Assembly (NCBI GenBank): GCA_024641285.1
Contig: JAHEDH010000022.1
Coordinates: 1-32,637, forward strand
DNA from: a bacterium
GTDB lineage: Bacteria > Actinomycetota > Acidimicrobiia > Spongiisociales > ZC4RG35
Direction: 5' to 3'
DNA length: 32,637 nucleotides
In this document: positions 1-7,766 of the stretch, piece after piece
Position numbering within the stretch: the first letter of the stretch is position 1
Layout of the letters: every line of letters begins with the position of its first letter
Notes under the pieces: generated by a model
What the model saw: the letters and a program-made list of their open reading frames with translations, nothing else
What the model was told of the DNA's origin: nothing
Database searches by the model: none
Translations under genes and position numbers: made by a program

Positions 1-342
1 GCCCATCTCTGGCTGGTCGACGAGACCGACGGGGACATCACGGGATACGCCTACGCGACACCGTGGCGTTCCAGGCACGCCTACCGATTCACCGTGGAGA
101 CGACCGTCTACGTGGCATCAGAACAGCACGGTCGTGGGGTCGGCCGGCGCCTGTACGAGGAACTCCTCGCTCAGCTCTGTGCATTGGGCTTCGTGACCGC
201 CGTGGCAGGGATCACCCTCCCGAACGAACAGAGTGTCGATTTCCACCGCTCGCGCGGCTTCGGCGACGTCGGCACGTTCCCCAAGGTCGGATACAAATTC
301 GGCACCTGGTACGACACCGGCTGGATGTCACGCGAGCTGTGA
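1..342 (+). CDS. Phosphinothricin-type GNAT N-acetyltransferase, 3' part
   Basis: The frame is open from base 1 to a TGA at 340-342 and gives 113 residues, so the N-terminus lies outside the window. The visible part carries the GNAT acetyl-CoA motif (EQHGRGVGRRLYEELL), then LPNEQSVDFH and a tail with GYKFGTWYDTGW. This layout, including the GYAYATPWRSR segment before it, is close to the phosphinothricin/methionine-sulfoximine acetyltransferase (Pat/Bar) group, cytosolic enzymes that acetylate small amino-group substrates. The substrate of this member cannot be told from sequence; many relatives act on methionine sulfoximine or are uncharacterised. It is followed by heptanucleotide arrays, not by another gene. 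Confidence 0.85.
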   Translation, partial: AHLWLVDETDGDITGYAYATPWRSRHAYRFTVETTVYVASEQHGRGVGRRLYEELLAQLCALGFVTAVAGITLPNEQSVDFHRSRGFGDVGTFPKVGYKFGTWYDTGWMSREL

Positions 343-358
343 CTCTGAGTTGCGCATG

Positions 359-433
359 ACGCCTCACGCCTCACGCCTCACGCCTCACGCAACACGCAAC
401 ACGCCTCACGCCTCACGCAACACGCAACACGCC
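359..433. repeat. Heptanucleotide tandem array (ACGCCTC / ACGCAAC)
   Basis: Ten complete 7-bp units and a partial one, with no interruption: ACGCCTC x4, ACGCAAC x2, ACGCCTC x2, ACGCAAC x2, then ACGCC. Two unit types alternate in blocks, as if a CTC/AAC pair had been duplicated. The array begins 17 nt after the acetyltransferase stop. Because 7 is not a multiple of 3, all frames read through it and produce spurious peptides such as Thr-Pro-His-Ala repeats. I treat it as non-coding. Confidence 0.95.
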
Positions 434-470
434 AGGAGCGCGTACCACCTCAACGCGACCTGCTAGCCGA

Positions 471-568
471 GCGTGGAGCGTGGAGCGTGGAGCGTGGAGC
501 GTGGAGCGTGGAGCGTGGAGCGTGGAGCGTGGAGCGTGGAGCGTGGAGCGTGGAACGTGGAACGTGGA
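471..568. repeat. Heptanucleotide tandem array (GCGTGGA)n
   Basis: Fourteen perfect-phase 7-bp units: twelve GCGTGGA (471-554) followed by two ACGTGGA (555-568). Read on the minus strand the unit is ACGCTCC, which shares the ACGCnnC skeleton with the array at 359-433. The two arrays are thus related but in opposite orientation, 37 bp apart. No real reading frame crosses the array. It resembles the short tandemly repeated heptamers known from several bacterial genomes; function unknown. Confidence 0.95.
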
Positions 569-717
569 ACGCCGCTCGCGAAAATTCGTGGGCTGTTGGG
601 TTTTCGCGTTGGCGTCGAGGCGGATAGCTTCCCCGCCGCATCCACTCGTGGATGGACTTCCCCGAAGACAGGCTGTCGCTCAGCCACGTGGTTCGACGCG
701 TTCGGAGTCCAGTTCGC

Positions 718-740
718 GAAAAACGACCCTCTCTGGGTCG
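718..740 (-). terminator. Possible minus-strand terminator hairpin
   Basis: On the minus strand CGACCC-AGAGA-GGGTCG (740 to 724) is followed directly by five T (723 to 719), the form of a weak Rho-independent terminator. No minus-strand gene lies upstream of it; nrdJ is on the plus strand. The octamer CGCGAAAA next to it (715-722) also occurs at 577-584 and inverted at 601-608, so this 569-740 stretch holds its own small set of repeats. It could end antisense transcription into the heptamer arrays. Otherwise I see no gene between 569 and 740. Confidence 0.35.
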
Positions 741-749
741 AAGAAACCA

Positions 750-779
750 TTGACTGAGTGACACCTGTGTAATTACAGT
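750..779 (+). promoter_or_regulatory. Candidate nrdJ promoter
   Basis: TTGACT (750-755) and TACAGT (774-779) are separated by 18 bp, a reasonable -35/-10 pair for a housekeeping sigma factor. The -10 overlaps a perfect 10-bp palindrome, TGTAATTACA (768-777). Predicted transcription would begin about 786, just before the two NrdR boxes. This is inferred from consensus only. Confidence 0.4.
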
Positions 780-790
780 GATGTGTCCCA

Positions 791-806
791 CCCCAACATG
801 TGGTGT
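791..806 (+). promoter_or_regulatory. NrdR box 1
   Basis: CCCCAACATGTGGTGT fits the NrdR consensus acaCwAtATaTwGtgt at most of its strongly conserved positions (C4, A5, A6, A8, T9, T11, G13, T14, G15, T16). NrdR is the nucleotide-sensing repressor of bacterial ribonucleotide reductase genes, which fits a place upstream of nrdJ. Confidence 0.7.
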
Positions 807-821
807 CCGATATGCAGAGGA

Positions 822-837
822 CCACAACATGTAGTAG
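822..837 (+). promoter_or_regulatory. NrdR box 2
   Basis: CCACAACATGTAGTAG shares the core CAACATGTnGT with box 1 and begins exactly 31 bp after it, about three helical turns, the spacing style of paired NrdR sites. The pair probably sits in the 5' untranslated region or just after the start of transcription, where NrdR would block nrdJ expression when dATP is high. Confidence 0.7.
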
Positions 838-919
838 TTGGGACATGAATACAGCGCCCTGGTCGGGATCAACCCGTCCGGGGTCAGTTGTCAGCGAAGA
901 AAGAGGGAGCCACCACATC

Positions 920-3900
920 ATGTCCGACGGTCTGCGCATCGAGCGCCGCTTCACCACCGAAGGTTCCAGCCCATACGAGAACATCGAGTGGTCGAGTCGG
1001 GACTCCCGCATCGCCAACCCCGACGGTTCCGTCGTGTTCGAGATGACAGGCGCCGAGATCCCGGCCAACTTCAGCCAGGTCGCCTCGGACATCATGGTCA
1101 GCAAGTACTTCCGCAAGGCGGGCGTCCCCCAGGTCGACGACGAGGGCAACCCCATCACCGACGATGACGGCAACGTCGTCACCGGGCCCGAGCGCTCGGC
1201 AAAGCAGGTCTTCGATCGCCTCGCCGGCACCTGGCGCCACTGGGGCCAGACCCACGGCTATTTCGCATCCGATGCCGACGCCCAGGCATTCGAGGACGAG
1301 CTCAAGTACATGCTCGCCAACCAGATGGCCGCGCCGAACAGCCCGCAGTGGTTCAACACCGGTCTCGCCCACGCCTATGGCATCACCGGCAACCCCCAGG
1401 GCTTCTGGTTCGTCGATCCCGAGACCGAGGAGCTCGCCCCCTCCCCCGACGCCTACAGCCGCCCCGCCCCGCACGCCTGCTTCATCCAGTCCGTCGACGA
1501 CGACCTCGTCTCCGAGGGCGGGATCATGGATCTGTGGATGCGTGAGGCCAGGCTCTTCAAGATGGGCTCGGGCACCGGCTCGAACTTCTCCAACATCCGC
1601 GGCGAGAACGAGCCGCTCTCGGGAGGCGGCAAGAGCTCGGGCGTCATGTCGTTCCTCAAGATCGGCGACCGGGCCGCCGGTGCCATCAAATCGGGCGGCA
1701 CCACCCGTAGGGCCGCCAAGATGGTGATCCTCGACGTCGATCACCCCGACATCGAGCTGTTCATCGACTGGAAGAAGGCCGAAGAGGACAAGGCCCGCAT
1801 CCTCATCCAGAAGGGCGGCCTCCCCGCCGACTTCAACGGCGAGGCATACGCGACGGTCTCCGGTCAGAACTCGAACAACTCGGTCCGCGTCACCTCGGAC
1901 TTCATCGAGGCCGTCATCGCCGACGGCGACTGGGACCTGACCCGCCGGACCGACGGCGCCGTCGCCAAGACCGTCAAGGCGCGCCATCTGTGGCGTCAGA
2001 TCTCCGAGGCCGCCTGGGCCTGCGCCGATCCAGGTCTGCAGTTCGACACGATCATCAACGAGTGGCACACGTGCCCCGAGGGCGGCCGCATCCGCGGCTC
2101 GAATCCGTGCTCGGAGTACATGTTCCTCGACGACACCGCGTGCAACCTGGCGTCGCTCAACCTCGTCCGGTTCATGAACGCCGACGGGTCGTTCGACATC
2201 GACTCGTACCAACACGCCATCCGCATCTGGACGATGGTCCTGGAGATCTCGGTCACGATGGCCCACTTCCCCTCGGCCCCGATCGCCCAGGGCTCCTACG
2301 ACTACCGAACCCTCGGGCTCGGATACGCAAACCTCGGCTCGCTGCTGATGCGCATGGGCCTCGCCTACGACTCCGACGAGGGGCGGGCGATCGCCGGTGC
2401 GCTCACCGCCATCCTCACCGGATACTCCTATGCGACGTCCGCGGAGATGGCCTCGGTCGTCGGCCCGTTCCCCCGGTTCGCCGAGAACCGCGAGCACATG
2501 CTGCGCGTGATCCGCAACCATCGCCGGGCGGCGTACGACACGCCTGCCGAGGATTTCGAAGGCCTCACCCACACCGTGATGGGCATCGATGCCGATCTGG
2601 CACCCACTCCACTGCTGGCCGCGGCCCGTCAGAGCTGGGACCTGGCGCTCGACCTCGGTGAGGCACATGGGTACCGCAACGCCCAGGCGACGGTGCTGGC
2701 GCCGACCGGGACGATCGGCCTCCTGATGGACTGCGACACCACCGGTGTCGAGCCCGACTTCGCGCTGGTCAAGTTCAAGAAACTCGCCGGCGGCGGATAC
2801 TTCAAGATCGTCAACCAGTCGGTGACCCCGGCGCTGGCCAACCTGGGATACACCCCCGACCAGCAGTCCGACATCGTCACCTACATCGTCGGCACCTCGA
2901 GTCTCGCGGATTCCCCGTTCATCAACAGCGCCTCACTCGCCGAGAAGGGTTTCACCGCCGACGAGATCGCCAAGATCGAGAAGACCCTTCCCGGCGTCTT
3001 CGAACTGAAGCACGCCTTCAACGTCTTCGTCATCGGCGAACCGACGCTCCAGCGACTCGGCTTCGAGGTCGACGAGTACACCAGTTGGGAGTTCGACCTG
3101 CTGTCGGCGCTCGGGTTCTCACGGTCGGAGATCAACGCCGCAAACGACCACATCTGCGGCCGCCAGACGATCGAAGGCGCCCCGCACATGGCCGACGAGC
3201 ACCTGTCGGTGTTCGACACGGCCAACAAGAACGGCAAGTACGGGACCAGGTTCATCCACCACCTCGGGCACATCAAGATGATGGCCTCCGCCCAGCCCTT
3301 CATCTCGGGCGCCATCTCCAAGACGATCAACATGCCCAACGAGGTGACACCGGATGACATCCAGGACGCCTACAAGGTGAGCTGGGATCTCGGTCTCAAG
3401 TCGATGGCGCTCTATCGCGACGGCTCCAAAGCCAGCCAGCCGCTGTCGTCCTCCAGCGACGACGGCGACTCCGAGGAGGAGACCGAAGAGATCGCCGCCG
3501 CGGTCGAGAAGGAGGTCCAGATCGCCTGGGGCCGGGTGCCGGCCGGGCTGTCGCCGAGCCAGGCGTACGCCCAGGGGATGCATCCCCAGCGGTTCCTGCT
3601 CCCTGGTCGCCGCCGCGGCTTCAACCAGGAGGCACGGGTCGGCGGGCACAAGGTGTTCCTCCGCACCGGTGAGTACGAGGACGGAACGCTCGGTGAGATC
3701 TTCATCGACCTCGCCAAGGAGGGCGCCACGCTCAAGGGCATCCTGAGCTGCTTCGCCATCGCCGTGAGCAAGGGCCTCCAGTACGGCGTGCCCCTCGAGG
3801 AGTTCGTCGACACGTTCACATTCCAGACGTTCGAGCCGCGCGGCATGGTCGAGGGGCATCCCAACATCAAGATGTCGAACTCGATCGTCGACTACGTGTT

Positions 3901-4327
3901 CCGGTCACTCGGTGTCGAGTACCTGCAGCGTGACGAGCTCGCCCAGGTCCCGCCGAACCGGACGAGCGATCTGCCCGAGCCGCCCAGCGGCCTGGCGGTC
4001 GAGGCCGGCGTGCAGCTCGACCTGAGCGACGCCGCCGCCGAGGCGGACGTCGATCTGGTGCAGCGTGCCGCCGAGTATGCCGACGCCCCTGACGCTCCGG
4101 CACCGGTGCCGGTCTCGGGTGGCTCGGGTGCCGCCGCGGCTCCCGCCCAGGCGTCGATGAACGGCTCCGGTACGACGATGACGGCGACCAAGGCCGACCT
4201 GGCCGACGTCGCACTGTCGGAGAACATGGGCGATGCGCCGGTCTGCTCGAACTGTGGCCACATGACGATCCGCAACGGCAGCTGCTACGTCTGCCTCACC
4301 TGCGGAGACACCACCGGCTGCAGCTAG
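920..4327 (+). CDS. nrdJ: Adenosylcobalamin-dependent (class II) ribonucleoside-diphosphate reductase
   Basis: This cytosolic enzyme reduces ribonucleotides to deoxyribonucleotides with a radical generated from vitamin B12, so it needs no oxygen. The 1135-residue protein shows the class I/II active-site set: Cys187 (HACFIQS), the catalytic N-P-C-S-E with Asn395, Cys397 and Glu399, and the redox partner Cys408 (TACNLASLNL). The APTGTIG loop follows. A TSCPD domain (about 905-1010) and a Cys-rich zinc-ribbon tail (CSNCG...CYVCLTCGDTTGCS, last 30 residues) are typical of the long NrdJ form; the tail probably re-reduces the active site. A low-complexity acidic linker lies near 835-860 and an Ala/Pro-rich one before the tail. 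ATG at 920 is preceded by AGAGGGAG about 10 nt upstream. The frame stays open back to about 800, but that part overlaps the NrdR boxes and has no family similarity. A strong terminator follows the gene. Confidence 0.97.
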   Translation: MSDGLRIERRFTTEGSSPYENIEWSSRDSRIANPDGSVVFEMTGAEIPANFSQVASDIMVSKYFRKAGVPQVDDEGNPITDDDGNVVTGPERSAKQVFDRLAGTWRHWGQTHGYFASDADAQAFEDELKYMLANQMAAPNSPQWFNTGLAHAYGITGNPQGFWFVDPETEELAPSPDAYSRPAPHACFIQSVDDDLVSEGGIMDLWMREARLFKMGSGTGSNFSNIRGENEPLSGGGKSSGVMSFLKIGDRAAGAIKSGGTTRRAAKMVILDVDHPDIELFIDWKKAEEDKARILIQKGGLPADFNGEAYATVSGQNSNNSVRVTSDFIEAVIADGDWDLTRRTDGAVAKTVKARHLWRQISEAAWACADPGLQFDTIINEWHTCPEGGRIRGSNPCSEYMFLDDTACNLASLNLVRFMNADGSFDIDSYQHAIRIWTMVLEISVTMAHFPSAPIAQGSYDYRTLGLGYANLGSLLMRMGLAYDSDEGRAIAGALTAILTGYSYATSAEMASVVGPFPRFAENREHMLRVIRNHRRAAYDTPAEDFEGLTHTVMGIDADLAPTPLLAAARQSWDLALDLGEAHGYRNAQATVLAPTGTIGLLMDCDTTGVEPDFALVKFKKLAGGGYFKIVNQSVTPALANLGYTPDQQSDIVTYIVGTSSLADSPFINSASLAEKGFTADEIAKIEKTLPGVFELKHAFNVFVIGEPTLQRLGFEVDEYTSWEFDLLSALGFSRSEINAANDHICGRQTIEGAPHMADEHLSVFDTANKNGKYGTRFIHHLGHIKMMASAQPFISGAISKTINMPNEVTPDDIQDAYKVSWDLGLKSMALYRDGSKASQPLSSSSDDGDSEEETEEIAAAVEKEVQIAWGRVPAGLSPSQAYAQGMHPQRFLLPGRRRGFNQEARVGGHKVFLRTGEYEDGTLGEIFIDLAKEGATLKGILSCFAIAVSKGLQYGVPLEEFVDTFTFQTFEPRGMVEGHPNIKMSNSIVDYVFRSLGVEYLQRDELAQVPPNRTSDLPEPPSGLAVEAGVQLDLSDAAAEADVDLVQRAAEYADAPDAPAPVPVSGGSGAAAAPAQASMNGSGTTMTATKADLADVALSENMGDAPVCSNCGHMTIRNGSCYVCLTCGDTTGCS

Positions 4328-4396
4328 ATCTCAGAGGGGGCTGAGGTTCTCCGGGTTGGGGGGGGAGCCGGTTCGCCTCAGTTGGGCTGAGAAACC

Positions 4397-4430
4397 GAGG
4401 GGAGGGCCGCTGGGCCCTCCCCTCGCCTTT
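4397..4430 (+). terminator. Rho-independent terminator of nrdJ
   Basis: A perfect 12-bp stem (GAGGGGAGGGCC, 4397-4408, with GGCCCTCCCCTC, 4413-4424) and a GCTG loop are followed by GCCTTT. Upstream, CTCAG...CTGAG short stems occur twice (4332-4346 and 4377-4391), around a G-rich run. Confidence 0.85.
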
Positions 4431-4540
4431 GTGGATCACGTTTCACCGGAGCGCCACTCTGCCTCAACAACCGACCACTCGGCAGCGCTCACTCCGACCA
4501 GGATTACGGCGTTCTGCGAGTGAACTGAATCGCAGGCTCG

Positions 4541-4546
4541 TAGTCT
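4541..4546 (+). promoter_or_regulatory. -10 element of a likely leaderless transcript (TfoX-N gene)
   Basis: TAGTCT stands 6 nt before the ATG at 4553, so transcription should begin at or next to the start codon. No Shine-Dalgarno sequence is seen. This arrangement recurs at several genes in the window. Confidence 0.5.
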
Positions 4547-4552
4547 GAGGCG

Positions 4553-4882
4553 ATGGCATACGACGAACGCCTCGCAGAGCGACTCGTCGAGGCCCTCGCC
4601 ACCCAATCGAACATCACCGAGCAGAGAATGTTCGGCGGCGTTGCGTTCATGGCGGGTGGGAATCTCGCGGTCGGCGCCAGCAGCCAAGGTGGGCTCATCG
4701 TGCGTGCTGATCCCGAAACGTGCGAGGATCTTCTCGAGCCAGGCGTGGAGCTGATGGAGATGCGGGGTCGTCCGATGCGCGGCTGGCTGCTCGTGGCATC
4801 CGAACGCATCCAATCAGAATCGGACCTCGGGCACTGGATCCAAATCGGTCTCGGATACGCGCAGAGCCTCCCGCCGAAATGA
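4553..4882 (+). CDS. TfoX N-terminal domain protein
   Basis: The 109-residue protein consists of one TfoX_N-type domain: an N-terminal helix (YDERLAERLVEAL), then QRMFGGVAFMAGGNLAVG with the family's typical MFGG start, and a strand with LIVRADPE. In gamma-proteobacteria TfoX/Sxy has a further C-terminal domain and governs competence; stand-alone N-domain proteins such as this one are common in other bacteria and their role is unknown. It is a single gene between the nrdJ terminator and a convergent HNH gene, and it appears to be transcribed without a leader. Confidence 0.85.
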   Translation: MAYDERLAERLVEALATQSNITEQRMFGGVAFMAGGNLAVGASSQGGLIVRADPETCEDLLEPGVELMEMRGRPMRGWLLVASERIQSESDLGHWIQIGLGYAQSLPPK

Positions 4883-4914
4883 CGCATCTGTGCGGCTGCG
4901 AATCCGAGGCGCGA

Positions 4915-4931
4915 CCAGCGACGAGCGCTGG
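4915..4931. terminator. Hairpin between convergent genes
   Basis: CCAGCG-ACGAG-CGCTGG forms a 6-bp stem between the stop codons of the TfoX-N gene and the convergent HNH gene. It has no T tract, so it is only a candidate weak bidirectional terminator. Confidence 0.3.
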
Positions 4932-4951
4932 AGCATGAATGGTCGGACCGC

Positions 4952-6046
4952 TCAGTCAGGCGGGTCGGATCCCGACCGGTCGGGCGGGTGGAGCCTGCGC
5001 CGATAGGGCGGGCTCCCGGGGTCGATCCGGAAGCCACGACCGTGGATCACCACGTGGTGGTGATACCAACACAGGCTCGTGAGGTTGGCGTGATGGTTGT
5101 CGCCGTGCGAGTTCCGCTCACGGATGTGGTGAGGTTGCAGGCGATACGACGATCCGCACCCGTCGACGGTGCACAGTCCGCCGTCCCTCGCCAGGACGTA
5201 CCGCCGGGTCTTGGGCGGAATGGCAGTGGAGGCATTGCCGATGCCGAGCGGCTCACCGTCGGAGGTGCGGGCGATCACGTCGATCGGCGATCCGCAGAGA
5301 ATTCGTTCGAGGGTGGCGGGGCCGATGCGTGGACCGGAAACAACCCATGCCTTGGGGTGTGTCGGACCGCCGGTGGCGTCGACGATCACCGTCGTCGGGA
5401 CCGCCGCTCCAGATGGCTCCCGGTCTGGCTGTTGCCGGTCGCACAGCAGGAACAGCGCATCCGCTCGCCGGACCGCCCGGGACTCGCGATGACCGGCCGG
5501 CGCTTCGGGCAACTCGTCGGCGACCTCTTCCAGGGCGTTGGCGACGATCTTGCCTTCGAGTGCCGGCAGCCGCCCCCACAGCTTCCACGCGGATTCGTCC
5601 AACGATGGCTGCATGGCGAGGAAACGCGACTCGTAGGAATCGAGGTCCTCGGCCCGACCGAATTCCTTCTGGCGTGCGAGCAACGATCGGAGCCCGACGA
5701 TGTCGAGATCGAGCCTGGGATCGGTGCTACCGGCCTTCGCCAGCTCAGAGACACGATCGAACGAAACCGCCCCCTCGACGAGCATGCGATCGAGGTCGGC
5801 GGAGTCGGCCCGGGCCACGGCGGCGATACGGCGGGCGGTGTCGGGCCGAACGTCCATCCGCCCGACGACCCAGTCCTCGAGGGTCCGCATGCCGTCACCG
5901 AGCGGGATCTGCCGCCGGTCGACCTCACGGAGCACCTTCACCTCGGCCGCCCTGATGCGAGATCCGAGGGCTCGTAGCCGGTCGAGTGCACGGTCGAGCT
6001 CATCTGCGGTGAGTTCGGCGATCTGTGCGTCGGTGAGGATCTCCAT
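4952..6046 (-). CDS. DUF222 / HNH endonuclease domain protein (13E12-like), SOS-controlled
   Basis: The 364-residue protein has a helical DUF222 region (about 1-260) and a C-terminal HNH nuclease motif (292-331): CTVDGC, then LQPHHI, then NLTSLCWYHHH. This is the plan of the large actinobacterial family that includes the 13E12-repeat proteins of mycobacteria; a DNA nicking or cutting role is presumed but not shown. I chose the ATG at 6046 because the only upstream start in frame (6088) lies inside a perfect LexA box, and a -10-like TATGGT lies 8 nt before 6046. In Mycobacterium tuberculosis several 13E12 genes carry LexA sites, which supports the reading. The gene stands alone, convergent with the TfoX-N gene. 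Confidence 0.9.
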   Translation of the reverse strand: MEILTDAQIAELTADELDRALDRLRALGSRIRAAEVKVLREVDRRQIPLGDGMRTLEDWVVGRMDVRPDTARRIAAVARADSADLDRMLVEGAVSFDRVSELAKAGSTDPRLDLDIVGLRSLLARQKEFGRAEDLDSYESRFLAMQPSLDESAWKLWGRLPALEGKIVANALEEVADELPEAPAGHRESRAVRRADALFLLCDRQQPDREPSGAAVPTTVIVDATGGPTHPKAWVVSGPRIGPATLERILCGSPIDVIARTSDGEPLGIGNASTAIPPKTRRYVLARDGGLCTVDGCGSSYRLQPHHIRERNSHGDNHHANLTSLCWYHHHVVIHGRGFRIDPGSPPYRRRLHPPDRSGSDPPD

Positions 6047-6054
6047 CTGCCACC

Positions 6055-6060
6055 ACCATA
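6055..6060 (-). promoter_or_regulatory. -10 element of the HNH gene
   Basis: Read on the minus strand, TATGGT ends 8 nt before the ATG at 6046. The SOS box lies just upstream, over the expected -35 region. Confidence 0.4.
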
Positions 6061-6080
6061 CGGGAGGGGTATGACAGAAA

Positions 6081-6096
6081 TCGAACATACGTTCGA
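6081..6096 (-). promoter_or_regulatory. Perfect SOS box (LexA operator)
   Basis: TCGAACATACGTTCGA matches TCGAAC-N4-GTTCGA, the LexA operator reported for mycobacteria, at all 12 fixed positions. It lies 35-50 bp before the HNH gene start and immediately after the end of the esterase pseudogene, so LexA bound here should repress the HNH gene until DNA damage. Confidence 0.85.
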
Positions 6097-6100
6097 CTCT

Positions 6101-6681
6101 TCAGAATCCCGTAGGCTCGGTCTCGAACTCTGGTTCTGACGGTGCCCGCTCGTGGTGCAGTGGCCGCAACGCCACGGTTTGCTCGAGCCACAAGAGGGCG
6201 TCGTAACGGAGCCCCATGACCGTGGGGACATAGTTGCCCGCCTCTCGCCCGGGTTGGTACACGACGCCGATCGCCCGATGCCCCGCAGAAGATCCGAGCC
6301 AACGTCCCTTCCGATACGGTGGAAACACCAGTGTGGCGGGCCGACCGAGCGCCTCCACGTCGGCCAGCGTTCGAACCCCTCGAGGATCTCCCGAGCATCG
6401 GAACCTGGTTCTGCTCGGCCCCGGACCCACTGGTTCAGCCGCCAGCAGTCCGGCCAGTCGCCCTCGACGCCGATGAGATCGAACCCCTTCTGCTCGATCA
6501 ACTGACGGCTGAGCTCGCAACGCCATCCGTAGTAGTCGTGGGTGCCGTGTGAGGCTTCACCGATGCAGACGAAGCGGGCGTCGCCCACTCGATCGATCAA
6601 CGGCCGAAGGTCATCCGGCCCAGCCAGCGGACCTGCGATCGCCTGGATCTCGTCCAACTCGGCGTCGATCACGTTCTGCAT
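6101..6681 (-). pseudogene. Erythromycin esterase-type hydrolase, internally deleted and frameshifted
   Basis: The first part (6681 to about 6350) begins with ATG behind a good GGGAGGAAG ribosome site and encodes the family's N-terminus, including IGEASHGTHDYY with the catalytic-type His and GVEGDWPDCWRLNQWVRG with the conserved Glu. After FERWPTW the frame changes, and a second frame supplies only the family's C-terminus (GVVYQPGREAGNYVPTVMGLRYDALLWLEQT, in part) up to TGA at 6101. Together about 190 residues remain of a family usually over 400 long, so roughly the middle half, with other catalytic residues, is gone. I infer a deletion that also shifted the frame near 6340-6357. The family hydrolyses macrolides in some members; this copy should be inactive. 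Confidence 0.85.
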
Positions 6682-6884
6682 GTCGCTTCCTCCCGTGGTC
6701 AGCTCGTCGATTCGCACACCCGCCGTCAGGACTTCCGGCAAGCCACTCCCGACGCCCTTTCCGATCGTGCAACCTGAACCTCGCCGGTGCCAGAGGCCTA
6801 CGCCCTGGCATCGATCCATGCGCGGCACCCAGAGACGCGCTCGCAGTTGGACCGGCGCCGTCGGTCGGTAACCTCCGTCATCCC

Positions 6885-7727
6885 TTGAACCGCTTCATCC
6901 TCACCCTCAGTTGCCCGGACCGTCCCGGGATCGTCCACGCAGTGTCGGGCGCGCTGCTCGAGGTGGACGGCAACATCCTCGAGAACGCCCAGTTCGACGA
7001 TCTCGACAGCGGGTTGTTCACGCTCCGCACCCGGTTCGAGACCGAACGCTCGATCGACGAGGTCCGGCTCGTGCTCGACGCCGTCGTGGAGGAGCTCGAC
7101 GCTTCATACCGGCTCAGGGCGGAGAGCGACCGGCCGCGCATGCTCGTGATGGTGTCGAAGTACGACCACTGCCTGATCGACCTGCTCTATCGACAGAGCA
7201 CCGGCGAGCTGCCGGTCGAGATCCCGCTGATCGTCTCCAACCACACCGACACCGCCCACCATGCCGCCCGATACGGCGTCCGCTTCGAGCATCTCCCGAT
7301 CAAGGCGGACATCAAGGCCCAGCAGGAGCGGCGACTGTTGGAGCTGATCGAGAGCGAGCGGATCGATTTCGTGGTGCTGGCCCGCTACATGCAGATCCTG
7401 TCCCCCGACTTCTGCGAGGCGCTGTCAGGCCGGATCATCAACATCCACCACTCGTTCCTGCCCGGATTCAAGGGTGCGCGCCCGTATCACCAGGCCCACG
7501 CCCGCGGCGTGAAGCTGATCGGGGCCACCGCCCACTACGTCACGTCCGACCTCGACGAGGGCCCGATCATCGAACAGGACGTCGAGCGCGTCGACCACTC
7601 CATGACACCAGAGCGCATGACGGTGATCGGCCAGGACATCGAACGCCGCGTCCTCGCCAAAGCCGTCAAGTACCACGCAGAGGATCGGGTTCTGCTGGTC
7701 GGCACCAGAACCGTCGTGTTCACATGA
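6885..7727 (+). CDS. purU: Formyltetrahydrofolate deformylase
   Basis: PurU hydrolyses 10-formyltetrahydrofolate to tetrahydrofolate and formate, balancing the one-carbon pool and giving formate for purine synthesis. An ACT domain (about 1-80, beginning FILTLSCPDRPGIV) is followed by a formyltransferase-like domain with the catalytic triad seen in NIHHSFLP (Asn186, His188) and HYVTSDLDEGP (Asp222). I chose TTG at 6885 because the family sequence starts at once after it and the 280 residues equal the length of E. coli PurU; no ATG or GTG fits. A TAACCT hexamer at 6868-6873 could be the -10, leaving almost no leader. The gene diverges from the esterase pseudogene; the 203 nt between their starts hold no other gene. 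Confidence 0.93.
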   Translation: MNRFILTLSCPDRPGIVHAVSGALLEVDGNILENAQFDDLDSGLFTLRTRFETERSIDEVRLVLDAVVEELDASYRLRAESDRPRMLVMVSKYDHCLIDLLYRQSTGELPVEIPLIVSNHTDTAHHAARYGVRFEHLPIKADIKAQQERRLLELIESERIDFVVLARYMQILSPDFCEALSGRIINIHHSFLPGFKGARPYHQAHARGVKLIGATAHYVTSDLDEGPIIEQDVERVDHSMTPERMTVIGQDIERRVLAKAVKYHAEDRVLLVGTRTVVFT

Positions 7728-7766
7728 CCAAGCGCGAATCGCAGCGAACGACTCGAATGTTCGGGA

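Noticed and set aside
359-568. CRISPR array
   Set aside because: The units are 7 bp, contiguous and without spacers, and no cas genes are near.
473-761. Coding frames with Arg-Gly-Ala-Trp or His-Ala-Pro-Arg repeats
   Set aside because: They are translations of the heptamer array, open in several frames, and have no family similarity or ribosome site.
569-919. Cobalamin riboswitch before nrdJ
   Set aside because: I see no B12-box core or long conserved leader; the region is better explained by a promoter and NrdR boxes.
884-2668. Minus-strand frame of 594 codons
   Set aside because: It is antisense to the catalytic part of nrdJ and of biased Gly/Val/Asp composition.
6549-6884. N-terminal extension of purU
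   Set aside because: The added residues are Arg/Pro-rich, overlap the divergent pseudogene, and would make the protein much longer than the PurU family.
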